The notes below the pieces were generated by a model. The model saw only the letters and a program-made list of their open reading frames with translations. It ran no database searches and had not been told where the DNA came from. DNA of 64,000 bases from Paenirhizobium cremeum (lineage in GTDB: Bacteria > Pseudomonadota > Alphaproteobacteria > Rhizobiales > Rhizobiaceae), in the NCBI RefSeq assembly GCF_022884085.1, contig NZ_JAGGCS010000007.1, positions 123,459 through 187,458 of the forward strand. The letters run 5' to 3'. This document shows positions 56,536 through 64,000 of the stretch, in pieces (within the stretch, counting starts at the first letter, position 1; every line of letters starts with the position of its first letter). The translations under genes and the position numbers were made by a program.

Positions 56536-59500
56536 CTAGGCATCGGCCGGCTGGAGGAACGGCCTGACGCTTCGGGCAATGCGATCGCCAAGATTGGAGA
56601 CAATGAGATGGAGCGAGGGAATGACGATCAGCGACAACAGCGTGGATACGAGCAGTCCGCCAATCACCGCGATTGCCATCGGAGAGCGGAATTCTCCTCC
56701 GTCTCCCATCCCGAGGGCGGAAGGCACCATGCCACCCGCCATGGCGAGCGTGGTCATGATAATCGGCCTCACTCTTTCGCTGCAGGCTTCGACGATGGCC
56801 TCGAACCGAGGCAAGCCATGGGCCTCCCGCTCAATAGCGAAATCCAGCAGCATGATCGCATTCTTCGTGACGATGCCCATCAGCATCAGGATGCCGATGA
56901 CAACGGGCAAGGACATGGCATTGCCGGTGAACAGAAGACCCGCCGCAACGCCGCCGATTGAAAGCGGGAGCGATGCAAGAATGGTCCAGGGTGCGAGCAG
57001 GCTGCCGAACAGCAGGATCAGGACGACCAGAACCAGCATGATCCCCGATCCCATGGCAACGGCGAAGCTCTCGAAAACGCTGCCCTCGGTGTCGGAATCG
57101 CCCGTTGCCTGGATGCGCACCCCATCGGGAAGGTTCTTGACGCTTTCGAGCTGCAAGAGCCGCTCCATGCCTTGTCCTGACGTCGTGCCGGAGGCCATAT
57201 CGGCACCGATCTCAACGAGGCGGCTGCGATCCGAACGTTCGATTGCGGAAACCGTCTCGTCGAAACTGGCGTTCACGACCGCCGTCAGCGGTATGCGCGT
57301 TCCATCCGCACTCGCGACCGTCAGCAGTTCCAGCCTGCCGAGATCGTCGCGCGACTGCCGGTCGATGACGACGCGGATGGGGATCTGTCGGGCGCCGTCG
57401 AGCAGGCTTGGCAGACGGCTATCGCTGTCGCCGACGGTCGACACCCGAATGAGGTCGGCGATCTCGGTGGGGGAGACACCGAGCATGGCCGCCTTGTCGG
57501 ACTGCACCTTGAAGCGGAGTTCCGGCCGCATCGCGGCATTCTCCGCCGCCGGCCCGGTGAACATGGGGTCCGTCGCCATTTCGGTGACGATCCTGTCGGC
57601 GGCAGCCTGCACCTTGGCGCCGTCGGTCCCGAGCACGGCGAACGACATGTCGCGCCCGCCGCGGCTGTTCAGGAAGCGGAACTTGATATCCGTCATGGAG
57701 GCGAGCCGGTTTTCCATGTCGGTCTCGATCTCGAAGGATGACCGCGAACGCTCCGACTTGTGCGTGAGATCGATCAGCACGGTGGCATAGCGAACGTCCT
57801 GCTGACCCGACATGCTGGAGCCCGCCTGGACAAATACGCCCTCGACCTCCTCGAAGCCGAAGATACGACGGGACACGTCGTCGGAGACAGCACGGGTCTC
57901 CATGAGGGTCGCACCCGGCGGAAGCTCGATGGTCAAGGTCAGCTGGCCGGTATCCTCCTCCGGCAGGAAGGCCGTTGGAACCGACAGCAGCGCCACCATG
58001 GCAAGGGCAAAGGATGCAACCGCGGCTCCGACGGTCATCCATCGCCAGCGCAGACTGAACCGAAGCAGCCGCTCATATGTCGCGACAAAGAATCCCTTGG
58101 GCGCCTCGACCGGAGGACTTCCTGTCATGAAATACGCAGCCAGAATAGGGGTGATAAGCCGCGCCACCAGCAGGGAAAAGAAGACGGCAATGGCAACCGT
58201 CAGGCCGAACTCGCGGAAATACAGCCCGACGACGCCGCTCATCATTCCCACCGGCGCGAAGACGGCGATGATCGTGGCCGAAATCGCGATGACCGCCAGA
58301 CCGATTTCGTCGGAAGCATCGAGAGCGGCCCGATAGGCGGATTTGCCCATGTTGCGGTGACGCACGACATTCTCGATTTCGACAATGGCGTCATCGACCA
58401 GAATACCTGTGACCAGGGTGATTGCCAGAAGGCTGAGAATGTTGAGCGAGAAGCCGAGAAACTCCAGCGCGAAAAAGGTGGGAATGATGGACAGGGGAAG
58501 GGCCACCGCGGCAACGACCGTCGCGCGCCAATCCCTGAGAAACAGGAACACAACGACGATGGAAAGGATCGCGCCTTCGACAAGCGTGTGCATCGCCGAA
58601 CTGTAGTTGCCGGCTGTATAGGCGACATTGTCGTTTACGAGGCGGAACCCGACCTCGACATGGGCAGCCTGGAGGTCTGCAACGGCGGCCGCAACCGCGG
58701 CCGCAACGGAAACGTCGCTGGCCCCTTGAGTGCGGTAGACGGAGAAACCGACGACATCGCTGCCATCGAGCGTAGCGAAGGATCGAGCTTCCGCAATGCT
58801 GTCCTCCACCTGGCCGAGGTCTCCCAGGCGGACCGATGCGTCGGAGGAAAGGGCAATGCGCTGATCCGCAAGATCGGAAACGGTTCTGGCCGCGGCCATC
58901 GTCGTCAGCGCCTGCTCGCGGCCGCTGACGTCGCTGCGACCGCCCGAGGCGTCCACCTGGGACTGAAAAAGAGTGTCGTTGACCGTCTTCGCGGAAAGGG
59001 AGAGTGCGTGAAGCCTGTCGGCATTGAGCTCGATACGGATTTCGCGATCGGCGCCGCCGACCCGGTCGATGCGTCCGACCCCGGGCAGACCCTGAAGATG
59101 CCGGGAGACCACATCGTCCACGAACCAGGAGAGTTCAGCAACGGTCATGTTCCGGCTGGCGACCGCGTAGGTCACCACAGACTGCCCCTCCTCCTCGACC
59201 CGTTCAATGATAGGTTCGTCGATGGTTGGCGGCAGATCGGCACGCACCCTGGCAAGTGCATCGCGCACATCGACCATCGCCCGGTCGGGCGTAACCTTGC
59301 CCACTTCGAACTCGACCGAGGTGACCGAGCGGCCCTGGTCGATCGTCGACTTGAGCTCTTTCAGCCCCGGCAGGGAAGCGACCGCATCCTCCACCAGCCG
59401 CGTAACCTCCGTTTCCAGTTCGGTCGGCGTTGCCCCGGACTGTTCTATGGTGACTTTGACAAGAGGCGTGACGATGGTCGGGAAATAGGTCACCGGCAGG

Positions 59501-59598
59501 CGCGAGAAACTGTAGAGGCCCACGACCGTCAGGATGACGAACAACAGGATGGAAGGCAGCGGTTTGCGGATTGCCCAGGCCGACAGATTGGCGTTCAT
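56536..59598 (-). CDS. RND efflux pump inner-membrane transporter (AcrB/MdtBC-type HAE1)
   Basis: The 1020-residue protein has the RND layout: 12 helices and two large periplasmic loops. Family motifs include PVTYFPTIVTPLVKVTIEQSGATPTELETEV, GFSLNILSLLAITLVTGILVDDAIVEIENVVRH (proton-relay Asp pair), EFGLTVAIAVFFSLLVARLITPI and GILMLMGIVTKNAIMLLDFA. It exports hydrophobic or amphiphilic compounds together with the MFP, which it overlaps by 4 bp. No outer-membrane channel gene is present here. The start at 59598 is supported by the overlap; the frame upstream is inside the MFP gene. Confidence 0.95.
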   Translation of the reverse strand: MNANLSAWAIRKPLPSILLFVILTVVGLYSFSRLPVTYFPTIVTPLVKVTIEQSGATPTELETEVTRLVEDAVASLPGLKELKSTIDQGRSVTSVEFEVGKVTPDRAMVDVRDALARVRADLPPTIDEPIIERVEEEGQSVVTYAVASRNMTVAELSWFVDDVVSRHLQGLPGVGRIDRVGGADREIRIELNADRLHALSLSAKTVNDTLFQSQVDASGGRSDVSGREQALTTMAAARTVSDLADQRIALSSDASVRLGDLGQVEDSIAEARSFATLDGSDVVGFSVYRTQGASDVSVAAAVAAAVADLQAAHVEVGFRLVNDNVAYTAGNYSSAMHTLVEGAILSIVVVFLFLRDWRATVVAAVALPLSIIPTFFALEFLGFSLNILSLLAITLVTGILVDDAIVEIENVVRHRNMGKSAYRAALDASDEIGLAVIAISATIIAVFAPVGMMSGVVGLYFREFGLTVAIAVFFSLLVARLITPILAAYFMTGSPPVEAPKGFFVATYERLLRFSLRWRWMTVGAAVASFALAMVALLSVPTAFLPEEDTGQLTLTIELPPGATLMETRAVSDDVSRRIFGFEEVEGVFVQAGSSMSGQQDVRYATVLIDLTHKSERSRSSFEIETDMENRLASMTDIKFRFLNSRGGRDMSFAVLGTDGAKVQAAADRIVTEMATDPMFTGPAAENAAMRPELRFKVQSDKAAMLGVSPTEIADLIRVSTVGDSDSRLPSLLDGARQIPIRVVIDRQSRDDLGRLELLTVASADGTRIPLTAVVNASFDETVSAIERSDRSRLVEIGADMASGTTSGQGMERLLQLESVKNLPDGVRIQATGDSDTEGSVFESFAVAMGSGIMLVLVVLILLFGSLLAPWTILASLPLSIGGVAAGLLFTGNAMSLPVVIGILMLMGIVTKNAIMLLDFAIEREAHGLPRFEAIVEACSERVRPIIMTTLAMAGGMVPSALGMGDGGEFRSPMAIAVIGGLLVSTLLSLIVIPSLHLIVSNLGDRIARSVRPFLQPADA

Positions 59599-60839
59599 CG
59601 ACGAACTCCTTCCGCATCGGCCGGTGCGACGACTTCCGACAGCTCGCGCGGCGCACCGCCCTCGACCGAAGCAAGCACGGGGGTCACACGATCGCGATCC
59701 CTGAGGAAGCCGCCTGCCTTCAGCACGACCATCTCGCCATCGCCGAGACCGTCCAGGATTTCGACGAGATTGTCCCGCTGCACGCCCACCTTGACGTTGC
59801 GCACCGAGACAAGATCGTTCCTGACGACGTAGACGCTGCTTATCCCGCCGGCGCTTTTGACGGCCGTTCCCGGCAGCAGAACATTGGATCGCGTCCCGGT
59901 ATCGACCTCGCCGCGGGCATAGGCGCCCGGGACCAGCCACTCATCGCTGTCGAGTTCGATCCTGACCGAACCGCTCCTCGTCTTCGGTTCCAGCCGCGCG
60001 GCGGTCAGTCTCACCGTGCCGGACACCGGCACATCGAGGCCGGGCACGGCAATCCGGGCCGCCATGCCTTCCTTCAGCCGAACGAAATTGCCATCCGTCA
60101 CCTCCGCCACAAACTCGATCGCGCCGTCGCGCGCTATGGTAAAAAGAGGGTCGTCCGAACTGGACGGCACGGCGCCGAGGCGGGCGCGGCGATCGAGTAC
60201 GACGCCGGCGCTCGGTGCCCGGAGGGTACAGCGCTCCAGCGTCAGCTCGATCTCGCGTCGCTCGCTCGCTATGATCCGCTCATCCGCTTCGGCCAGAGCA
60301 AGCGACTGGCGGGCCAGAGCGAGCTCGGCGACCGCGCGGTCATAGGCGTTCTGGTGCTCCTCCAGCGTCTGATCCGAGACGGCTCCCTTGGGCTGAAGGG
60401 AGCGGCTTCGCTCAAGCTTCTTCCAGGCCTCCCGCTCGCTCACCAGAGTGATATCGACCTTGCTTCTTTCCGCGGCGATGGCCACCTTGGCGCGCTGCAT
60501 GCTGACGGCATTCTTGTCCAGCGCCAACAGGGTATCGGCGGCATCGAGAAGCGCCAGAGGCTTGCCGGCCTCCACCCGCTCACCGACCTCGACCAGAATC
60601 TGTTTGATCTCCCGGCCCTCCAGAGAGGAATGGACCTGGATTTCCTCGCGCGCGGCGAGCGTACCGACCACAGCGATCTGCTCTGTCACCGGCGCCTCGC
60701 GGGCGACGACCACCGTCACCGGCATTTGCTCTACCGCCCCTGCCGACGCTGCATTCGTACCGGCGACAGCAAAGCAGGCAACCGCGGCGCCGATGGTTCG
60801 CCAGGCAACAAGCCGACCCGGCCACGTTTTCCCATGCAT
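59595..60839 (-). CDS. RND efflux periplasmic adaptor (membrane fusion protein)
   Basis: The 414-residue protein has an N-terminal signal (ending near NAASAGA) and a lipoyl/biotinyl-like half-motif (EIQVHSSLEGREIKQILVEVGERVEAGKPLALLD). An alpha-hairpin coiled coil (about residues 100-190) and beta-barrel domains follow. It links the RND pump to an outer-membrane channel. I use the ATG at 60839 with GAGG 7 bp upstream. A triple-repeat regulator box lies 86-111 bp upstream. Confidence 0.92.
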   Translation of the reverse strand: MHGKTWPGRLVAWRTIGAAVACFAVAGTNAASAGAVEQMPVTVVVAREAPVTEQIAVVGTLAAREEIQVHSSLEGREIKQILVEVGERVEAGKPLALLDAADTLLALDKNAVSMQRAKVAIAAERSKVDITLVSEREAWKKLERSRSLQPKGAVSDQTLEEHQNAYDRAVAELALARQSLALAEADERIIASERREIELTLERCTLRAPSAGVVLDRRARLGAVPSSSDDPLFTIARDGAIEFVAEVTDGNFVRLKEGMAARIAVPGLDVPVSGTVRLTAARLEPKTRSGSVRIELDSDEWLVPGAYARGEVDTGTRSNVLLPGTAVKSAGGISSVYVVRNDLVSVRNVKVGVQRDNLVEILDGLGDGEMVVLKAGGFLRDRDRVTPVLASVEGGAPRELSEVVAPADAEGVRR

Positions 60840-60924
60840 GAAACGACCTCTTCGTTGGCCTGCGGAAAAATCACGAGCCGCAGACGATCTCAAACCCGAC
60901 CCTAAAGATCAGGCCGGGGAATGG

Positions 60925-60950
60925 CGTTTCATCCTGTTGCTATTTGTTGC
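60925..60950 (-). promoter_or_regulatory. Triple-repeat response-regulator box upstream of the MFP-RND operon
   Basis: Read on the minus strand: GCAACA-AATA-GCAACA-GGAT-GAAACG, three hexamers at 10-bp period, matching the boxes at mipA and the ompR-like gene. The 310-bp gap 60840-61149 contains this box and no gene I can support. Confidence 0.6.
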
Positions 60951-61149
60951 GGACACTTCCCGGGAAAAATACCGGGACATCGGCTTCTGCATGAAGGCGT
61001 TCGTGTAGAAGGATGCCGGTGGAAACCGGTTCCATCAGCCGCGGCGGATGTTCCGATGCGACGACGATCATTCGATAAGGGCAGGCCGGGTCACTTTGAC
61101 GTCATCATCCTCTGGCTAGCTGCCCACTTCGAGGCAATGAGGATCTGAC

Positions 61150-62130
61150 GTGCAAACCCGACTGTGCCTGACCTGTGACGACACCGCTGCCGGATATCTG
61201 AAGGCAGTCCATGCGACCTCCTCGCCCCGGCCGGAGATCGTTCCTTTGCCTGCCCGGCTGATCCGCGCGCCGATCGCCTCGGCGCAACCGAAGCACGGCC
61301 TTCCTCCGGGAGGCGGGAAGACTTCGCTTCCTCCCGCTGTCGAGCCCGACATCGCGGGCGTCTTCTCTCGATTGGGTGAGGTCGAGCGCTGCGAGTTCTA
61401 CATCGATCCGGACCCCAACAGCCAGCTTCTGATGACGCTGCTGCTCACCCGGGCGCTTGCCGCCGGCATCGACCACCGCAGGCTTTTTCTCGTGCATGCG
61501 TCTGCTCGATGGGGCCAGGTGGACGCCAGCACCCTACCTGAGCGAGTGGCATCGCCGACGCAGGTGGAGGAACGGCATCTGAGCGCGGCGGCGTCTTTTT
61601 GGTCAGCCTATTGCGCCCCGACGCCGGAGGCCTGGCTTGGCCTGCGGCACCAGGATATGGCTCTTTTCCCGTTTCTGGAAAACGCAAGGGACGCGCTGCT
61701 GGACGACCTGCCTCGACGGGATACAGGGCTCGGAGCATGCGAAAGGCTGGCGCTTGAGACCATCGGCATCGAGGGCGCCAAGGTGAACGAGTTGTTCGGC
61801 GCGTTTTACCGGGAGCCGGCAAGGCTCATCGACCTGCCGCAGATCGTCTCCCTGCTCAGCTCGCTGGCGTCCGGCGCGGCTCCGCTCATTGATGGGTTGG
61901 AAGGGCGCCTCGGCGCTGACGATTTCTTTGAGGACGCCGATGCGTGGGACAGGTTTCGAGAGAGCCGCGTGCGGTTGACGGATGTCGGCCATAAAATCCT
62001 CGCCGGCGAACTGGATTTCGTCGAGACGCACGGCATCGACCGCTGGTGGGGCGGAACACGCCTGACGGGACGCAAATGCTGGCGATGGGATCACCGGACA
62101 CGATCGCTCGCGCATCCAGCGGAAGACTAG
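61150..62130 (+). CDS. DUF1835-type protein of unknown function
   Basis: The 326-residue protein begins at a GTG with GAGG upstream. The N-terminal LCLTCDDTAAGYLKAV and the later ACERLALETIGIEGAKVNELFGAFYREPARLIDLPQ resemble the DUF1835 layout, as does the ending VRLTDVGHKILAGELDFVETHGIDRWWGGTRL...WRWD. No catalytic role is known. There is no signal peptide or membrane helix. It stands alone between the divergent efflux operon and a converging SDR gene. Confidence 0.6.
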   Translation: MQTRLCLTCDDTAAGYLKAVHATSSPRPEIVPLPARLIRAPIASAQPKHGLPPGGGKTSLPPAVEPDIAGVFSRLGEVERCEFYIDPDPNSQLLMTLLLTRALAAGIDHRRLFLVHASARWGQVDASTLPERVASPTQVEERHLSAAASFWSAYCAPTPEAWLGLRHQDMALFPFLENARDALLDDLPRRDTGLGACERLALETIGIEGAKVNELFGAFYREPARLIDLPQIVSLLSSLASGAAPLIDGLEGRLGADDFFEDADAWDRFRESRVRLTDVGHKILAGELDFVETHGIDRWWGGTRLTGRKCWRWDHRTRSLAHPAED

Positions 62131-62219
62131 ACGGCGGACGCGCCTTCGCCGGGTTGGCGTCTCGCAACGGAGGAGAGGGCTGTTTTCTGCGGTGGCGGCG
62201 GGGCGACAGCGAGCTGTAT

Positions 62220-62248
62220 CATGTGGGCCGGCAGTGCCAGCCCACATG
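62220..62248. terminator. Hairpin between convergent genes
   Basis: CATGTGGGC ... GCCCACATG is a perfect 9-bp stem with three further GC pairs inside after one mismatch. It lies 9 bp from the SDR stop codon and ends both transcripts by position, though it lacks a T run. Confidence 0.5.
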
Positions 62249-62256
62249 AACCATCG

Positions 62257-62988
62257 TCACCAGGCGACGGGACCGTCCGGCGCCACAAACCGGCCAGAGA
62301 CGGCGTCGGCGCCGAGCAATGCGTACTCGACAGGCAGGCGTGCGCCTTCCTCGGGCGTCATGAAGCCATTGCCGCCCGTCAGATCCGTCTTCACGTAGCC
62401 CGGTGCGACCGAGTTGACGACGATGGGGGTGTTCTTCAGCTCTGCCGCCAGTTGCACCGTCAGCATGTTGAGCGCCGCCTTGGAGGCGTTGTAGCCCATC
62501 AGCCGCGCCTCGTAATAGGGAGACGTGGGATCGCCATTGACGGCCAACGATCCAAGGGTCGTGGACAGGTTGACGATGCGTCCGGCCTTCGATCGGCGCA
62601 GCAGCGGCAGCATGGCCTGCGTCACGGCCAGCGTGCCGAGGAAGTTCGTCTCCATCAGCCTTCGCGCCGCAGCAACCGTTGCGACGGTCGGCGGGCCGTC
62701 TTCGGCGTCGACGATGCCGGCATTGTTCACGAGGATGTCGAGCCGGCCATGTCTTGAGGAAATCGCGGCGGCGGCGGCCGCGATCGTCGCCTCATTGTTG
62801 AGATCGACCTCGATCGCCTCCACCGCCAGTCCCGCCTGAACCAGCTCGCCGGCGGCAGCCTGTCCGCGTTGCAGGTCGCGGGCACCCATCAGCACGGTCA
62901 CACCGGCCTTTGCGAGTTGCCGCGCGATTTCAAGCCCGATGCCTTTGTTGGCACCTGTCACAAGCGCAATTCTATTCGTATCAGTCAT
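62257..62988 (-). CDS. Short-chain dehydrogenase/reductase
   Basis: The 243-residue classical SDR has the cofactor motif VTGANKGIGLEIA (TGxxxGxG), NNAGI, the catalytic Ser in IVNLSTTLGS and the YNASK motif (Tyr, Lys). An Arg two residues after DL-type strands is compatible with NADP(H). It reduces or oxidises a carbonyl of unknown identity. It is divergent from the TetR gene, which probably represses it. Confidence 0.9.
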   Translation of the reverse strand: MTDTNRIALVTGANKGIGLEIARQLAKAGVTVLMGARDLQRGQAAAGELVQAGLAVEAIEVDLNNEATIAAAAAAISSRHGRLDILVNNAGIVDAEDGPPTVATVAAARRLMETNFLGTLAVTQAMLPLLRRSKAGRIVNLSTTLGSLAVNGDPTSPYYEARLMGYNASKAALNMLTVQLAAELKNTPIVVNSVAPGYVKTDLTGGNGFMTPEEGARLPVEYALLGADAVSGRFVAPDGPVAW

Positions 62989-63029
62989 CGCATGTCCTTC
63001 GGATATTGGCGAAACACGCCGCTCAATAT

Positions 63030-63041
63030 ATGAAGGATCAT
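63030..63041. promoter_or_regulatory. Possible TetR operator
   Basis: ATGA-AGGA-TCAT is a short inverted repeat in the 72-bp gap between the SDR and tetR starts. It is too short to be convincing alone; the divergent position makes it worth noting. Confidence 0.25.
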
Positions 63042-63060
63042 TCGTTTTCGGGATTCGCAT

Positions 63061-63690
63061 ATGGATGTATCGCCGCCTCGCCATCTGAAGGCCCGCAAAA
63101 AGCCGCGTCAGACGCGCGCAATGTCGACGGTCGACGCCATTTTCGAGGCGACCATTCAGGTTTTGATCGGCGAGGGAACGCACCGGCTGACCACCACGCG
63201 CGTGGCCGAGCGCGCCGGTGTTTCGGTCGGCACCATGTATCAGTATTTTCCGCACAAGCAGGCTCTGCTCTACGCGCTCAACGAGCGTTATCTCGACCGA
63301 CTGGCGGAGCGTGTGGAAAAGGCCTGCCTCGCACAACACGGCAAGTCGACGAAGGAGATGATAGAGGCGCTCGTCACCACCTACTGGGAGGCAAAGACCG
63401 AGCGAAGCGACGTGACCCGCGCGCTCTACAGCTCCGCGGTCGAACTGGACAACGAAGCGCTGATCGAGGCTTTCGCCAGACGCATGGACGCGGCGACCAT
63501 AGCCATGCTGCAGAGCGCTCCGACCGCGAATTATTCCGATATCGACCTCGTGAACGTGACGCTGCTGTCTGTCATTTTCGGAACCGTCAGGAACGTTTTC
63601 GAACGCAACCTGCCCGCGCCGGAACAGATCGCAATCCGCAAACAGCTCATCGTCATGTGCCTTGCCTATCTCGATATGTCCGGCGGGTAG
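63061..63690 (+). CDS. TetR family transcriptional regulator
   Basis: The 209-residue protein has a TetR helix-turn-helix (STVDAIFEATIQVLIGEGTHRLTTTRVAERAGVSVGTMYQYFPHKQALLYAL in adjoining parts, residues 22-74). A variable ligand-binding domain with YxxVRNVFERNLP-like content near the end follows. It is divergent from the SDR gene with only 72 bp between, a usual repressor-target arrangement. The ligand is unknown. Confidence 0.9.
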   Translation: MDVSPPRHLKARKKPRQTRAMSTVDAIFEATIQVLIGEGTHRLTTTRVAERAGVSVGTMYQYFPHKQALLYALNERYLDRLAERVEKACLAQHGKSTKEMIEALVTTYWEAKTERSDVTRALYSSAVELDNEALIEAFARRMDAATIAMLQSAPTANYSDIDLVNVTLLSVIFGTVRNVFERNLPAPEQIAIRKQLIVMCLAYLDMSGG

Positions 63691-63801
63691 CCGAGTGCGC
63701 TTGCCAGACGCCGGGACGCATCCTAACAGAAATCAACATTCGGCTCGATCTGAGGTGTCGCAGCATTCGCTGCGGAGCCGTCAAGGCTGAGGAGGCACTG
63801 A

Positions 63802-64000
63802 TGCTTCGCGACATGAGCGATACTTTGGCGTTTATCGAGGTGGTCCAGCGAGGGAGTTTTACGGCTGCGGCAGACAGCCTGAGGACGTCCAAGGCGCGCC
63901 TGAGCAAGAAGGTTCAGGACCTGGAGCAAAGGCTGGGGGTGAAGCTCCTCCATCGCACGACGCGCAATATCCGTCTGACGGAGGCGGGTTCCATCTATTT
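63802..64000 (+). CDS. LysR family transcriptional regulator, 5' part only
   Basis: The first 66 codons are present before the window end. They encode a LysR helix-turn-helix: TLAFIEVVQRGSFTAAADSL, then KARLSKKVQDLEQRLGVKLLHRTTRNIRLTEAG. AGGAGG lies 6 bp before the ATG at 63802. The effector domain and neighbours are outside the window. Confidence 0.88.

Overview
The window looks like chromosomal DNA of an alphaproteobacterium of the order Hyphomicrobiales (Rhizobiales), most likely Rhizobiaceae. This rests on high GC, a groESL operon with a CIRCE-like element next to a usg-family gene, a Tat-exported PhoX phosphatase, DctB/DctD-like regulators, and many solute-uptake and catabolic operons, each with its own regulator. 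I see no rRNA, tRNA, IS element, prophage or CRISPR array.

Layout. 1-9 kb: the 5' part of groEL and groES, a Usg-like protein, an aldehyde dehydrogenase, PhoX with an upstream Pho box, and a GMC oxidoreductase. 7.8-18.5 kb: an amino-sugar/oligosaccharide locus with a ROK repressor, a CUT1 sugar ABC transporter split over two divergent operons, NagB, a cytoplasmic six-hairpin glycosidase, a ROK kinase and a DMT exporter. Five matching palindromes (TTCGTC-N5-GACGAA type) precede these transcription units and tie them into one regulon. 18.8-23.5 kb: a tightly overlapping five-gene operon with a FecCD-type ABC importer plus two unusual partner proteins. One is a tandem glutamine-amidotransferase-like protein without a catalytic cysteine; the other is a cysteine-poor FmdE-like protein.

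23.8-32.1 kb: a hydroxycinnamate (ferulate/coumarate) locus, with CoA ligase, hydratase-lyase and vanillin dehydrogenase divergent from a MarR repressor, an aromatic-acid MFS permease, an amidohydrolase and an acyl-CoA dehydrogenase. 32.2-34.2 kb: an aldo/keto reductase and a LysR regulator. 34.4-44.2 kb: an RpiR regulator, a D-threonine aldolase/D-serine dehydratase-family enzyme, an M81 (MlrC-like) peptidase, a complete peptide ABC importer and RidA, with repeated candidate RpiR operators. 44.3-50.8 kb: a DctB/DctD-like two-component system followed by a tripartite tricarboxylate transporter (tctCBA). 51-53 kb: a GST and a methyltransferase divergent from an Rrf2 regulator.

53-61 kb: an EnvZ-like kinase, a MipA/OmpV outer-membrane protein, an OmpR-like regulator and an MFP-RND efflux operon. 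A triple hexamer repeat with 10-bp period lies upstream of mipA, of the regulator and of the efflux operon, so these probably form one envelope/efflux regulon. 61-64 kb: a DUF1835-type protein, an SDR divergent from a TetR regulator, and the start of a LysR gene cut by the window end.

The most noteworthy results are the three regulons deduced from repeated DNA motifs and the FecCD importer operon with its two unexplained partners. All motif assignments come from reading the sequence by eye; none has been tested by search or experiment.
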